NCBI GenBank assembly: GCA_010909165.1
Contig: MU008180.1
Coordinates: 185,884 to 249,883 of the forward strand
Direction: 5' to 3'
From: Anthoceros angustus
Lineage: Eukaryota > Streptophyta > Anthocerotopsida > Anthocerotales > Anthocerotaceae
DNA length: 64,000 bases
In this document: positions 1 to 11,742 of the stretch, one piece after another
Layout of the letters: the number at the start of each line of letters is the position of its first letter
Numbering within the stretch: position 1 is the stretch's first letter
The notes under the pieces: generated by a model
The model's input: only the letters and a program-made list of their open reading frames with translations
Told to the model about the DNA's origin: nothing
Databases searched by the model: none
Made by a program: the position numbers and the translations under genes

Positions 1-1464
1 TCCCTCGTTCCTCATGCTCTATGAAAGACTCTAGTCTAGCTACGGCTATCTTCTGAGTCATCGCTCATCCTCCATGATTCTATAGGTAGGTACTTCAAAT
101 TCTCAGCATCACGGAGACATGCCATATGTTAAATAATAAGGGGTCTTCTTGGTTGTCACCTTCTCTGCATCTGTAAGCCCATAACCGAATGTAGCTTAGT
201 GTCCCAATCATACATGTGAGTCACGATTACCTTGGTCAAGATTGTACACCCATTCGTTTTCTCCGTCAAACCATTCGCTTTGGGATTGTAAGGAGTTGTC
301 TTTCGATGCCGAATGTTGAAGTAGGTGGTGAGAGTCTCGATCACCGAGTTGAGGAAATGAGTTCCCCTATCACTGACCAACTCCAAAGGACATCCATACC
401 TCGTTATAATGTTCTCAAAGAGAAACTTCGCTACTGCAGGTGCGTCGTCCTTTCTTGTTGCTTCAGCCTCCACCATCTTTGTACAATAGTCCGTAGCCAC
501 CAAGATATATTGCTTCCTTGTCCATTGTGTGGGTGGCTTGATTGGACCTACAAAATCTATACCCCACTTCTCAAATGGTGCCAAAGGTAGTATGTAGGTG
601 AGAGGCCCTTTGTGTTGACAAAGTGGGCCTTCCAACCCTCGACACGCATCACACCTCCTAATAAATTCCCACACATCCCTGCATTGTAGCCCACGAGCCT
701 GCATCCAAGACCTTCTTCACGTGATTTGCGTCGAATAATGACCACCGCCTCTTACGCATGTAAAACACGTGACCAAAGCTTCTCTAATTTCCGGACATCG
801 CGAATCTTCTCGTCTGGACCAAGCTTGTACAAGACCCCATCCGTAGGCAATAAGGGGCTGTCTTGTGGAGAAAAACAGCTCGCCCTCCCTAGACAAACCA
901 TCGGGCATGATTCCATGCTCTAGAAAATTTCGTACCTCACCATTCAGATCTTGGGCATGAACGCCCCTCACGTTCAATCTCCTCCTTCCACGCATACCAC
1001 GTCGCCTCCTGCTAGCTCGCCCACCAGCAGCCCCAGGCGGCGTTGTTCCATCCACAAATCCAGTTTCTCCCGCTTTGTCCATCTTTGCAAGTTTTGAGCT
1101 GCGGCCGTTTTGCATGCTCCTCCTCCAACAACGTTCGGTTCTTCCATTCCTGCTGGTCTAGCCTCGTGTCCAGGTCCAGCTCGTGCTCCCATGGCGACCT
1201 CCTCGCTGTTTGCACCCCATGGCCACCTCATGAGTGATTTCCCATGAATCGCCATTTTCTTCTCCTGCCGTTTTGCTCAAGCTTCTCATGGGATGCATCT
1301 CCTTCCTCGCCCTCTGGCGCACCTACCTCCCTAGGGCCTTCTCCTCTCGCGGCCCCATGGCGCACAGCTTGACCCAAGTGGGGCGCCTTTCTTGCTTCCT
1401 CAACTTCCCATCATGCCTATCCTTTCTAAGCTCCACAGATTGTTGAGTTTCTTCTAAAGCATCT
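1..1464 (-). mobile_element. Ty3/Gypsy pol fragment, tandem copy 1 (integrase region)
   Basis: First of three head-to-tail copies of a minus-strand Gypsy pol segment; copy 2 restarts with the same sequence near 1465. Reading leftward, the copy holds a GA-rich linker (about 1250-960), the RNase H-integrase linker (motifs like DGVLYKLGPDEKIRD in shifted frames, about 900-770), a broken zinc-binding HHCC region (about 745-640), the integrase core (704-260) and the integrase C-terminal part (to about 30). It differs from the other copies mainly by 1-5 nt insertions and deletions, so no full-length frame survives. Confidence 0.8.
156..704 (-). pseudogene. Gypsy integrase core, frame-broken at both ends
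   Basis: Open stretch of 182 codons carrying a complete D,D35E catalytic triad: Asp50 in WGIDFVGP, Asp112 in SDRGTHF and Glu148 in GLTEKTNG, with exactly 35 residues between the second Asp and the Glu. A CDAC pair at residues 18-21 is the end of the HHCC zinc finger; its histidines lie upstream in another frame. The C-terminal part switches frame near position 205. Integrase inserts retrotransposon cDNA into the host genome. This is the best preserved enzyme piece of the element, but it is not a full protein. Confidence 0.8.
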
Positions 1465-3039
1465 TCCCTCGTTCCTCATGCTCTATGAAAGATTCTAGTC
1501 TAGCTACGGCTATCTTCTCTGATCATCGCTCATCCTCCATGATTCTATAGGTACTTCAAATTCTCGCATCACGGAGACATGCCATATGTTAAATAATAAG
1601 GGGTCTTCTTGGTTGTCACCTTCTCTGCATCTGTAAGCCCTTGAATGTAGCTTAGTGTCCCAATCATACATGTGAGTCACAGTTACCTTGGTCAAGATTG
1701 TACACCCATTCGTTTTCTCCGTCAAACCATTCGCTTTGGGATTGTAAGGAGTTGTCTTTCGATGCTTAGAATGTTGAAGTAGGTGGTGAGAGTCTCGATC
1801 ACGAGTTGAGAAATGAGTTCCCATCAGACCAACTCAAAGGACATCCATACCTCGTTATAATGTTCTCAAAGAAACTTCGCTCTGCGGTCGTCGTCCTTCT
1901 TGTTGCTTGACCTCCACCATCTTTGTACAATAGTCCGTAGCCACCAAGATATATTGCTTCCTTGTCCATTGTGTGGGTGGCTTGATTGGACCTACAAAAT
2001 CTATACCCACTTCTCAAATGGTGCCAAAGGTAGTATGTAGGTGAGAGGCCCTTTGTGTTGACAAAGTGGGCCTTCCAACCCTCGACGCATCACACCTCCT
2101 AATAAATTCCCACATCCCTCGCATTGTAGCCCACAGCCCATCCAAGACCTTCTTCACGGTGATTTGCGTGAATAATGACCACCAGCCTCTTACGCATGTA
2201 AAGCTTACGTGACCAAAGCGACTTCTCTAATTTCCGGACATCGCGAATCTTCTCGTCTGGACCAAGCTTGTACAAGACCCCATCCGTAGGCAATAAGGGG
2301 CTGTCTTGTGGAAAAACAGCTCGCCCTCCCTAGACAAACCATCGGGCATGATTCCATGCTCTAGAAAATTTGTACCTCACCATTCAGATATCTTGGGCAT
2401 GAACGCCCCTCACGTTCTAATCTCCTCCTTCCACGCATACCACGTCGCCTCCTGCTAGCTCGCCCACCAGCAGCCCCAGGCGGCGTTGTTCCATCCACAA
2501 ATCCAGTTTCTCCCGCTTTGTCCATCTTTGCAAGTTTTGAGCACTGCGGCCCGTTTTGCATGCTCCTCCTCCAACAACGTTGGTTCTTCCATTCCTGCTG
2601 GTCTAGCCTCGTGTCCAGGTCCAGCTCGTGCTCCCATGGCGACCTCCTCGCTGTTTGCACCATGGCCACCTCATGAGTGATTTCCCATGAATCGCCATTT
2701 TCTTCTCCTGCCGTTTTGCTCAAGCTTCTCATGGGATGCATCTCCTTCCTCGCCCTCTGGCGCACCTACCTCCCTAGGGCCTTCTCCTCCTCGCGGCCCC
2801 ATGGCGCCCCCGACCTCGCCAAGTGGGGCGCCTTTTCTTTTGCAGGCGGCGCTCCCATATCCGTTTCGCTTCTTTCTTTTGCCAACGTGGCCTCCACTTG
2901 CAGCCTCCTGCTCACCCTTGAGAGCATTCCAGCCTCCTCCTCGCGCCCATACTGGCGCCCTTTTATCCTCTCGGTTCCAGTTGTCTGCTGCGGCCTTTCA
3001 CTGCGCTCCCTTCTTGCTCATTTGACCTCTCTGCTGGCA
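1465..3039 (-). mobile_element. Ty3/Gypsy pol fragment, tandem copy 2
   Basis: Second copy of the integrase-region unit. The integrase core at about 2017-1560 is split over three frames and its central Asp region is disrupted (near 1815). The linker with PTDGVLYKLGPDEKIRDVRK lies at 2293-2230. Its distal part (about 2700-3039) encodes a proline/serine-rich low-complexity stretch that copy 1 lacks and copy 3 shares. Next to copy 1 it is riddled with small deletions. Confidence 0.75.
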
Positions 3040-4205
3040 GCAAAACTTGCTCTGCGGTCGTCGTCCTTCTTGTTGCTTGACCTCCACCATCTTTGTACAA
3101 TAGTCCGTAGCCACCAAGATATATTGCTTCCTTGTCCATTGTGTGGGTGGCTTGATTGGACCTACAAAATCTATACCCACTTCTCAAATGGTGCCAAAGG
3201 TAGTATGTAGGTGAGAGGCCATTGTGTTGACAAAGTGGGCCTTCCAACCCTCGACCGCATCACACCTCCTAATAAATTCCCACATCCCTGCATTGTAGCC
3301 CACAGGCTGCATCCAAGACCTTCTTCACGTGATTTGCGTCGAATAATGACCACCAGCCTCTTACGCATGTAAAGCTTACGTGACCAAAGCGACTTCTCTA
3401 ATTTCCGGACATCGAATCTTCTCGTGGACCAAGCTTACAAGACCCCATCCGTAGGCAATAAGGGGCTGTCTTGTGGAAAAACAGCTCGCCCTCCCTAAAC
3501 CATCGGGCATGATTCCATGCTCTAGAAAATTTCGTACCTCACCATTCAGATATCTTGGGCATGAACGCCCCTCACGTTCTAATCTCCTCCTTCCACGCAT
3601 ACCACGTCGCCTCCACCTGCTCGCCCACCAGCAGCCCCAGGGCGTTGTTCCATCCACAAATCCAGTTTCTCCCGCTTTGTCCATCTTTGCAAGTTTTGAG
3701 CTGCGGCCGTTTTGCTCCTCCTCCAACAACGTTGGTTCTTCCATTCCTGCTGGTCTAGCCTCGTGTCAGGTCCAGCTCGTGCTCCCATGGCGACCTCCTC
3801 TTTGTTTTCCATGGCCACCTCATGAGTGATTTCCCATGAATCGCCATTTTCTTCTCCTGCGTTTTGCTCAAGCTTCATGGGATGCATCTCCTTCCTCGCC
3901 CTCTGGCACCTACCTCCCTAGGGCCTTCTCCTCGCGGCCCCATGGCGCCTGGCCGACCTCGCCAAGTGGGGCGCCTTTTCTGCTGGCGCTCCCATATCCG
4001 TTTCGCTTCTTTCTTTTGCCAACGGCTGGCCTCCACTTGCAGCCCTCTGACTGCTCACCCTTGAGGAGCATTCCAGCCTCCTCCTCGCGCCCATCTGGCG
4101 CCCTTTTATCCTCTCGGTTCCAGTTGTCCTGCTGCGGCCTTTCACTGGCGCTCCCTTCTTGCTCATTTGACCTCTGCTGGCAGCAAGGCTTGCTGATCAA
4201 TGCTT
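3040..4205 (-). mobile_element. Ty3/Gypsy pol fragment, truncated tandem copy 3
   Basis: Third copy, offset about 1170 bp from copy 2. It starts inside the integrase core (WGIDFVGP motif at about 3180), so the second Asp and the Glu of the triad are missing. It ends at about 4195 with the same CTGCTGGCAGCAA.. edge that closes copy 2, which suggests unequal crossover between copies. Confidence 0.7.
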
Positions 4206-4400
4206 AGGCCGTCCACAACATGCTCACGTCCTCCCCTTGACCCGGCCGTGGCAACCAACTCCTCGTCGAAATCGGTCATCTGTGGCTTCAAGTCGCTCTC
4301 CGGTTTCGACGAGAAATGAAATCGGCATTACGATCTTGCTTCCACAACCTAGTTTCTACGTCATAATCAAACTCTTGCAGCGAGTACCCACGGCAATCCT

Positions 4401-5560
4401 TCACGACAAATCGGCTTGTTCACAAGGTACTTCAGCAAAATGGTCAACATGAAGCGTCACTTTGCAAGCAAGCGGATAGTGTCTAAACTTCTTACGAGTA
4501 AATGATACCAAGACCCTCTCGCTCGTGGTTGAGTAGTTCTTCTCGGCATCCGTGACATCTACCGGCATAGAAAATCGGATGGTCCGTTTCTTCTCGTCCT
4601 TACGGCTTAAGATGGTCCCAATGGCATAAGCGGACACATCCGTATACATGAAACGGTTTCTCCCAATCGGCGGTATAGCGTGGGTGCGCTCACCAGCTGT
4701 CCTTGAAAAGCCTCTGTCTTGCAGCCGTCCATTCGAAAGGAGTATCCTTCTTGGTCAATTGGGTCAGCAAGGCTGCCTTCTTAGCAAAATCCTTGATGAA
4801 CCTCCTGTAATATCCTACCAGTCCTACAAAGCACGCCTTTGCCTCACCGTTTGGGCGTCCATCTCTCGCGCCACCTTCTCCTTATCTACGCAATCCTCTT
4901 CACGAAACTCGATGTGCCAACAAAATACCTTCCGTCATGCCAAAATAACACTTCCTGGATGAAGCTTCATGTTGGACTCCACGCATACGAAAACATTGTC
5001 TTAGGTGTCTAGGTGCGACTTCCTCCAAACACGCAAAATCATCCGAAATACCTCCATGAACTTCCGGAAAATCTCGGAAGATAGCATTCACCACCGAAAA
5101 GTGGCGGAGGCGTTGCACAAGCGAAGGTAGCTTGGAATAAGCGTAAGTGCCCCAATCGGTTGTGAGCGTAGTCTTGTCTGGTCCTCCTCCTCAGAAATCG
5201 ATTGTAACCAGTACCCATCTAAGCTGTACATTTCATGGCCACCTCATGAGTGATTTCCCATGAATCGCCATTTCTTCTCGGCATCCATGAAAGGCAAGGT
5301 GGTGGTCCTTCTTCGTTGCTTCATTAAACTTCACGAAATCACGTACCTTCCTGTTGCTTCTTAGGTACAATTACAATGGGGCGACCCACTCCTTTGGTAA
5401 GCGGATAAATCACCGGCTTCCAAGTATTGGTCCGGTGATCCTTGGCGACCATAGAATACTTGGGATTCAGCACTATTGCTTGATCCTTACGAGTCTTGCC
5501 CTCCTTCAAATCGATTCGGTGTATCCCCAATTCTTCCGAATTCTGTCATGTCGATAATCT
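4401..5560 (-). pseudogene. Ty3/Gypsy reverse transcriptase-RNase H remnant
   Basis: Minus-strand frames in pol order. At 5530-5340 is the RT finger region (HRIDLKEG, LNPKYSMVAKD, GRPIVIVPKK). At 5118-4900 is the RT palm/connection with a degenerate catalytic box (ISDDF where YIDDF is expected), then RHLRQCFRMRG and KCYFGMTEGILLAHRVS. At about 4830-4690 is the thumb (VGYYRRFIKDFAKKAALL). At 4649-4401 is RNase H (YTDVSAYAIGTILSRKDE, AEKNYSTTSERVL, KFRHYPL). Frameshifts separate the blocks. About 100 bp at 5230-5280 matches the GA-rich linker of the integrase copies and interrupts the RT where the LDGYSGYNQI region belongs. Confidence 0.82.
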
Positions 5561-6663
5561 TGAAGGCAAACACATCGACATATTCTCTAAGGACCCTCGA
5601 AATTCTTCTTTTCTACCACTCCTAGATGCAGAGATCTTGACCACCTTGGGTTCTAGCTCCAAGTCCTCTCTGCGGATCTACATAAGTCCCTTGCTACACT
5701 ATTCCACGATCCTTCGTCGGAAATCGCGATCATAGGCTCTACCCTTCCGAGGCTACTCCTTCTCTATGTGCCTCGTCCTCGGCTCCTCCTCTCGACACCA
5801 TCTACTTGTAGGCGGTGTACACCAACTCAGTTTATTCGCCACCTCAAGCGGGGTCCTCGTAGCTCGGTCACCGAAGAGCTCACCCCGTACTACCGAGGTG
5901 TACCCATCGGAGCGGACTCCCCTTCATAGGGTGCCTTGCTCCATGACACAAGCGACCTCACAGCCCTACCCTACATGACTTAAATGTAATGCGCTACCAA
6001 ATCAAAGACACAAGCGGTACCATACAACCAAGGCACGCCTATCAAAACCTTGTAGCCTAGATCGACGGCCTCATGACAATGTAGGTAAGATGGAATGTGA
6101 GACCACCAATCACGGTTGGCACATTTCGGCACCCCAAAGGTTTCCTCCTTGTTTGATCGCCATCCTCAAGAACACTCGGATTGGGTTAAACTTGGTGAAA
6201 CCAAGGCGATGGCTGTCTCCTCTGTCATCAAGTTGACTCGAACCCGAATCTAATGGCACATTAGGCACCAAGCACTGCAATCTCAATTTCAATCTCTGGC
6301 GCTCCCAAATCAACAAGTTCAACCACATTTACCTCCACCGGCCTCCTTCGTCCCCATGGGTTCGAGGATCCCCTAATCGCTTCCTTCACAATTTTGCGGG
6401 ATCTTGGACTCACATAACAATTGTCTCAAGTGACCACAAATTCTCGGTCAAGCAATGCATCGTGGCCGGAGATCTTGTCGGCAATGTTTCCTCCCGTTTG
6501 CAGCCCTGATGCTGGTCGGCTCCGACCTTATTGGTAAACTCCTCACACTCTTGGTCCCTTCAGCTGGCTGGGACTCCATGATCAGCGGATTGTCAATTTC
6601 GAGCTCATGCCTCTTCTTCCATCTTGCATGTTGGGTGAGCCTCCTTAGCTCATCCTCCAACAT
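5561..6663 (-). pseudogene. Ty3/Gypsy aspartic protease and gag-pol linker remnant
   Basis: At about 6250-6236 the minus strand reads VPLDSGSS, the DSG active-site triad of a retroviral-type aspartic protease, followed by a GFTKFNPIRVFLRMA stretch. At about 6053-5992 it reads KVLIGVPWLYGTACVF, which matches the G-x-PWL block that follows protease in many plant Gypsy elements. At 6663-6448 is a charged frame (LEDELRRLTQHARWKKRHE) that fits the gag-pol linker. Several frameshifts. The region 5580-5980 has no other recognisable motif. Confidence 0.65.
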
Positions 6664-6734
6664 TCGCCACTTCCTTCGATGTCGGAAACACCTTCCTCCC
6701 CTCTTCCGCTTGTGGGTGGGTCACTCCCTCCTCC

Positions 6735-6805
6735 TACCATGGTAGGTTCGCCTCCTACCACGTGGCGTTCCTCCTACCATGGTAGGAGCATCTCACGGTA
6801 GGCGT
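6735..6805. repeat. Palindrome cluster CCTACC..GGTAGG (3 copies)
   Basis: CTCCTACCATGGTAGG, a variant CTCCTACCACGTGG, and CTCCTACCATGGTAGGAG lie within 70 bp. The 14-bp core is a perfect inverted repeat, and either strand read in frame gives PTMVG. Related clusters occur at 11.67, 13.05 and 15.06 kb. Confidence 0.8.
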
Positions 6806-6929
6806 CTTATGGACCTCTTCATTTCCTCCTCCTCTACCAAATTCCAACGAGTCTCTGGAGGCCAAGGTGAGTCGTCCCTCACCTTCCTTTTCTTCCGTTC
6901 CTCTCGTTCACGGCCTTTCGGATTTTCGG

Positions 6930-8430
6930 TCTTTCTCTCGGCGCTCGGATCTGGTGGTAACTTTGGCCACCAACAGCCCTTCGTCTGCACTCATCTCTCC
7001 TTCATACCCTTCTTCTACAATCCACAGATACGCTGGATTCATCAAGAAAATCAATTCCTTCCACCTTCAAAGCGGCGTTGTGGTCACGTGATTGCGGTTT
7101 GAATTGGGCGTTCCTTCCGCTGCAGGCTCTGTGAACCTCACCCACAGGCGTCTTGAGGCTACCCTTGCTACTCCACGAACACCTTGGGTCACCAACCTTG
7201 TGCCCCAACTCCTTGCATACTTGACAAAAGGTACATAACCCATTTGTTTGAGGTTACGGGCATTCATTGAATAATGACCAGGTGTCCCAATTAACAGCAC
7301 CGGTGGAATTGCCATTGGCCTTTGTGGCGGCTCCGGTCTCCATGGTCCGGTGAGGTAGGCGTGACCCATACCTCACGCGGCCGGTCTTGCGGGTTGGTAA
7401 GTCGCCCTCATCGATTGAGGCGGGCGACTTCCGATGCTGCACACGCGGTAAGCCTCATCCACGTACCAATAATCACCGGGCATGGCCAGTTCCACGTGAT
7501 TCACGGCATGCGGTGCTCGGATACATTCCGGTTGGTGTGTCGGTTTGATGACAAATTGAGCAATACACCAACTGTCTTGCAGGTGAGGTGACCTCCGTGG
7601 AGCTTGATTTTTCACAGCCTTGACCTCCAATTCATCAATCTTTTGTCAAAGCCTCCACTTGCCTGCAATCCCTCCTCCTGCGGTGGGCGTCTCTCCTTCT
7701 CCATCCGTCGAACCGTCTTCCCTTCCTCTCCTTCTCGGCGCTCGGATCTGGTGGTAACTTTGGCCACCAACAGCCCTTAAATCGCACTCATCTCTCCTTC
7801 ATACCCTTCTTCTACAATCCACAGATACCTGGATTCATCAAGAAAATCGAATTCCGCTTCCACCTTTAAAACCGGCGTCGTGGTCACCGTGATTGCGGTT
7901 TCGGAATTGGACGGCGTTCCTTCCGCTGCAGGCTCTGTGAACCTCACCCCCGGGCGTGCTGAGGCTACCCTTGCTACTCCTGAACACCTTGGGTCACCAA
8001 CCTTGTGCCCCAACTCCTTGCATACTTGACAAAAAGGTACATAACCCATTTGTTTAGGTTACGGGCATTCATTGAATAATGACCAGGTGTCCCAATTAAC
8101 AGCACCGGTGGAATTGCCATTGGCCTTTGTGGCTCCGGTCTCCATGGTCCCGGTGAGGTAGGCGTGACCCATACCTCCACAGCCGGTCTGCGGGTTGGTA
8201 AGTCGCCCTCATCGGAGGCGGGCGACTTCCGATGCACTTGGTAAGCCTCATCCACGTACCAATAATCACCGGGCATGGCCAGTTCCACGTGATTCCACAT
8301 GCGCGGTGCTCGGATACATTCCGGTTGGTGTGTCGGTTTGATGACAAATTGAGCAATACACCAAGCTGTCTTGCGGTGAGGGTGACCTCGTGGAGCTTGA
8401 TTTTTCACAGCCTTGACCTCCAATTACATC
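6930..8430 (-). mobile_element. Gag C-terminal region, 797-bp tandem duplication with zinc-knuckle-like motifs
   Basis: Two head-to-tail copies of about 797 bp (shared edge CTCGGCGCTCGGATCTGG at 6937 and 7734; shared end near 7620 and 8415). On the minus strand each encodes a basic, proline-rich stretch, then GTPGHYSMNAR (a degenerate CCHC knuckle missing its first cysteines), then CQVCKELGHKVGDPRC (C-x2-C-x4-H-x6-C). This is the nucleic-acid-binding part of a Gypsy gag. The copies differ by many 1-4 nt indels and are not translatable as one frame. Confidence 0.65.
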
Positions 8431-9653
8431 AATCTTTTGTCAAAGCCTCCGCCTGCAATCCCTCCTCCTGCGGTGGGCGTCTCTCCTTCTCCATCCATCG
8501 AACCGTCTTCCCTTCCTCTCCTTCTCCAGCGCGTTCAGCTTCCTCCTGCCTCTTCTTAACCTTCTCCAAGTCCTTCCTCATCGTCGTTCATAGGCTTTCT
8601 CGGATTCTTCATCCGGCGTGGAGCTCTCTTGGGTACCACTCTCCTCACTTGCGAAGAAGAAGATGGGGACGAGCTGGAAGAGGAAGAAGAAGAAGAAGAG
8701 CTAGACCTCCTGGACCCCTTCCTCTTCTTATGACTCCTTCTCTTTTCCTCCTTCTTCCTAGCTCGGATTCCACTCCTCCGCTAATCGGATTGCTCCAGCC
8801 AATGTCTTAGTCCCTGCAATGTACCTCCATCTTTGAGATAGTCCACTCACAAACCAGTCCAACGCTTGCTCTTGTGAGTATCACGATGTGGGTGGATTTC
8901 CGGGCATCACAGGCGCACTTGCACTCGATCGAGGTAGCCATAGAACCTCTCAACATAATCAAACAAGGACTCCCTCTTCTTCCTACGGAGTTCTCAATTT
9001 TGCGGTGTGGTGGCGTGGCGAGACCCCATCGATTGAGGCGGCCTTCAAAGTCCCAATCTCAGGCGCACTTGCCCGTAAGTTCGGTACCCGCTGGGCATGC
9101 CCCTCGGCAACCCGGAAGATGCGTCGATCGGCCGTATCCTCCAGTTAGCATGAGAAACATGCTCAAAGTGCGCTAAGCGCCTGCGTCGTCGCCCTTCCTC
9201 TTTTCCCCAAACTTGACATCTGCTGGCGTGGGGTTGTGGCAAGCCCCTCCTACCGATTCCACTCATGATCCCTAGTCCAGATGAGCTCGACGTACTTGCG
9301 CCCCCTCCTCTTGCTGCAGGTAAGTTATCCAACCAAAGTTCTCTGCAGAAAGGGTGTTCTGCACAAAAATTTGGGCACTGCTGTGGGATGGCGTCTCCCC
9401 TAGGCGTTCGTCCCAAGATGGTGAGCTGGGCAGTGATCCTATCAAGGCGCTCCGCAAGATCCTCAGACCAGGCCTGAATTTCTCCACTGCTCACCCTTCC
9501 TTCTTCACTTTCTGTTTCGCTAGAGGTTGAGCTAGACCCATCACTTCTGAAGGTCCAGCGTTGAGGAGGCCCAGTGCTGGTAGCTGAACTTGAATCGCGC
9601 TCCAGAAATGGTGCTTCCTCCTCGCTTTCCTCTTCACACCAACTCCTCTTCAA
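8431..9653 (-). pseudogene. Gypsy gag N-terminal/central region
   Basis: A 202-codon minus-strand frame (9653-9045) begins with an acidic Ser/Glu-rich segment and continues with a predicted helical stretch (SEDLAERLDRITAQLTILG). A second frame at about 8870-8790 reads WFVSGLSQRWRYIAGTKTL, similar to the conserved block of Retrotrans_gag domains. It lies just downstream of the primer-binding site, where gag belongs. Frames are broken around 9045. Confidence 0.55.
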
Positions 9654-10165
9654 CCACCTCCTTTACTTCACGTCGGTGATTTCGGCGTCCCTTCTCCGAG
9701 CGTTTCTGCTGGATCACTTGGCTCCCCTTGTAGGCAAGGGCAAAAAACCTCCTCCTCAAGCGCCCTTAGCTCTTCCTCCTCCTGGAGCCGCGTGCAACCA
9801 CCTGCGTTTTCCTCCCTCCATTGATTTCTTCTTGCAGCTCTTAGATCTCTTGCGATGTGGTGGGGTGACCTCCTATGGCTTTCTCCTCTCCCCCTCCCTC
9901 TGCTAGTCATCTGCAAGCATCCTCATAGCCTCCAAAACACGGTTGTTAAAGAAAAATCAGCCAACTTCTGCCATGCGCCATTCTTGCTGCAGGAACACAA
10001 AAATCACACCATTCAGGAGGCGTGGAGCTCCTCCTTCACAACGCACAGGTTCCAGGACGTGTAGGCCTCTTCCTAGACCCCCGCTCTACCTCCTTACAAG
10101 ATCCTCTCAGCTCATACTGCAAGCTAGCAACGAAAATCTCAAAATTTCAGCTGTTTAGCCACAAG
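9654..10165 (-). other. Retrotransposon leader between PBS and gag
   Basis: About 500 bp between the gag start and the primer-binding site. It has short basic or acidic frames only (for example 9916-9668, Arg/Glu-rich) and no motif I can name. It is consistent with the untranslated leader and packaging region of the element. Confidence 0.45.
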
Positions 10166-10183
10166 TCCCCGGCAACGGCGCCA
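10166..10183 (-). other. Primer-binding site complementary to tRNA-Asp
   Basis: The plus strand reads TCCCCGGCAACGGCGCCA, the 3' end of plant tRNA-Asp(GTC) including CCA. The minus strand is therefore an 18-bp perfect PBS (TGGCGCCGTTGCCGGGGA). It fixes the element's direction (transcribed leftward) and puts the 5' LTR immediately to the right, after a 4-nt AAAA spacer. Confidence 0.85.
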
Positions 10184-10187
10184 AAAA

Positions 10188-11300
10188 TGTGGGAGGCAGA
10201 TCTCGGGGCACTCCCGAGATGCACCCTCTAGCGGCCACACTTATCCCACTGTCGTTTCGTACGTTGGGTTTCGTCCCATGAGACTTGGGGAACAGTCGAA
10301 TCTTGAGAAATCCGTCACTACCTGCAGCTACACACTACCTCAGCCTTCTAAACAAGCAAGGCGCCCTCTCACGCTCCCTCTACAGCAGCTCGCGCCCGTC
10401 TTTGCCGTAAACTCACCAAACCTCAACCTACAACGACACCACACAATTGCAGTTCGTCTTATGACAAGGTGTCTATCACGGGCGCCAGGACCCCGACCCA
10501 CACCGCAACCGTCCCTACTCCTAAGACACTCTTCTCCACACAGGCGCCCTCTTACTTGCAGTTGGGATTCGTCCCTTAGGCTCTGTGGCCTTAGTTTTCC
10601 TACACTCTAATTCCTCACAACTCTCTCAATCAACAACGCCCTCTTCTTCTCTACTCATCTACCCTTCCTTCCTCCACAATCTCCTACTCTAACACCAATT
10701 GCTGGCTCATTAATTCCAACTCGCCCTTACGGCTGGCACAGGGTCCGTCAGGAAATTAACGAGTTCTTCCTTGGGCGGTTGCTATGTGGTTTGCAGACGG
10801 CGAGAACCTCCGAGTCTTTCCTGCAGTCTACCCTCAAGCCGAGAGTTCCTTGAGCATCGCCACACACTCAAAGCAAAACAATTCACCACACAACCATTCA
10901 CAAGGGAGGCGGCTAGCGGGCGCTGCAAAGAGCAAGCCCTCCGCCCAGCACTCCGACCGTCGCGTTCTCCCTCTCTACCAGACACTGCGTTGGCTTGCGG
11001 CCCGGCACGAAATTCACACAAAGTGAAGGACTCGGGAGGATGGGAGGCGCAAGACACGATAATTTTACTTCACAAGCTCCTCCTTTTATAGGGAGGTCCT
11101 CACATCTGACCTCCTGGCGCGCCCTCCAGCCGCCTTACTCCTTATTTTAGTGTATCCTATTGTCGACTTTAAGTTCGACATCCAAGCATCTTGGGTAAAA
11201 TTCTATTCTAGCAAAATTCACCTATGTGAGCCTTAATGGCTCTGTCAACATTCCTATCTAGCTAGTCAACACACTCTCTTTGGTGACAAGCATTAATGCT
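10188..11300 (-). mobile_element. 5' LTR of the Gypsy element (outer edge uncertain)
   Basis: It starts 4 nt beyond the PBS with TGTGGGAGGC on the plus strand (inner LTR edge with TG). It has no coding potential and contains a minus-strand TATA box at about 11,085. The outer boundary cannot be set because the partner LTR is outside the window; 11,300 is an estimate. Confidence 0.55.
11081..11092 (-). promoter_or_regulatory. LTR TATA box
   Basis: The minus strand reads CCTATAAAAGGAGG about 900 bp upstream of the PBS inside the proposed LTR. That is the expected place for the retrotransposon promoter. Confidence 0.55.
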
Positions 11301-11664
11301 CCTCCTCTAAAGAAAAGTCTTCCCAAGTGGCATCTTGCCCCATGTCTTCAAGCTAATTTAAGGACTTCTTATGAATCCCTTCCTTATCTTGATGCCTATC
11401 TTGAGTTCCTTCCTCCAATAAAATAGCCGGGCTCTCTTAGCCTGGCTCATCCTCGGCTTCTCCTCTTCCTCTCACTTGTGGAGCAAGTGAGCTCCTTGCT
11501 CCTGCACCCATGTTAGGAGGTTGGTCTTCTCCTTGTGATTCTTGCTCCATTCTGCAAGATCAACCCCTCTTCCTTCTTTCTGCAAGGGCCAAGGTACTCG
11601 CCTCCCTTGCCGTCAAATCCATGCTAGCAGCCTTCGAATCCGCTGCTTCTTCCGGCCCTCCTAC

Positions 11665-11742
11665 CATGGTAGGACCTTCTCCTACCAGTGAGTCCCTCCT
11701 ACCACGGTAGGAACTCCTCCTACCACGGTAGGAGTTCCTACC
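11665..11742. repeat. Palindrome cluster CCTACC..GGTAGG (4 copies)
   Basis: Four tandem-spaced copies, including CTCCTACCATGGTAGGA and two CTCCTACCACGGTAGGA units. Unit spacing is 15-30 bp. Same family as at 6.74 kb. Confidence 0.8.
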
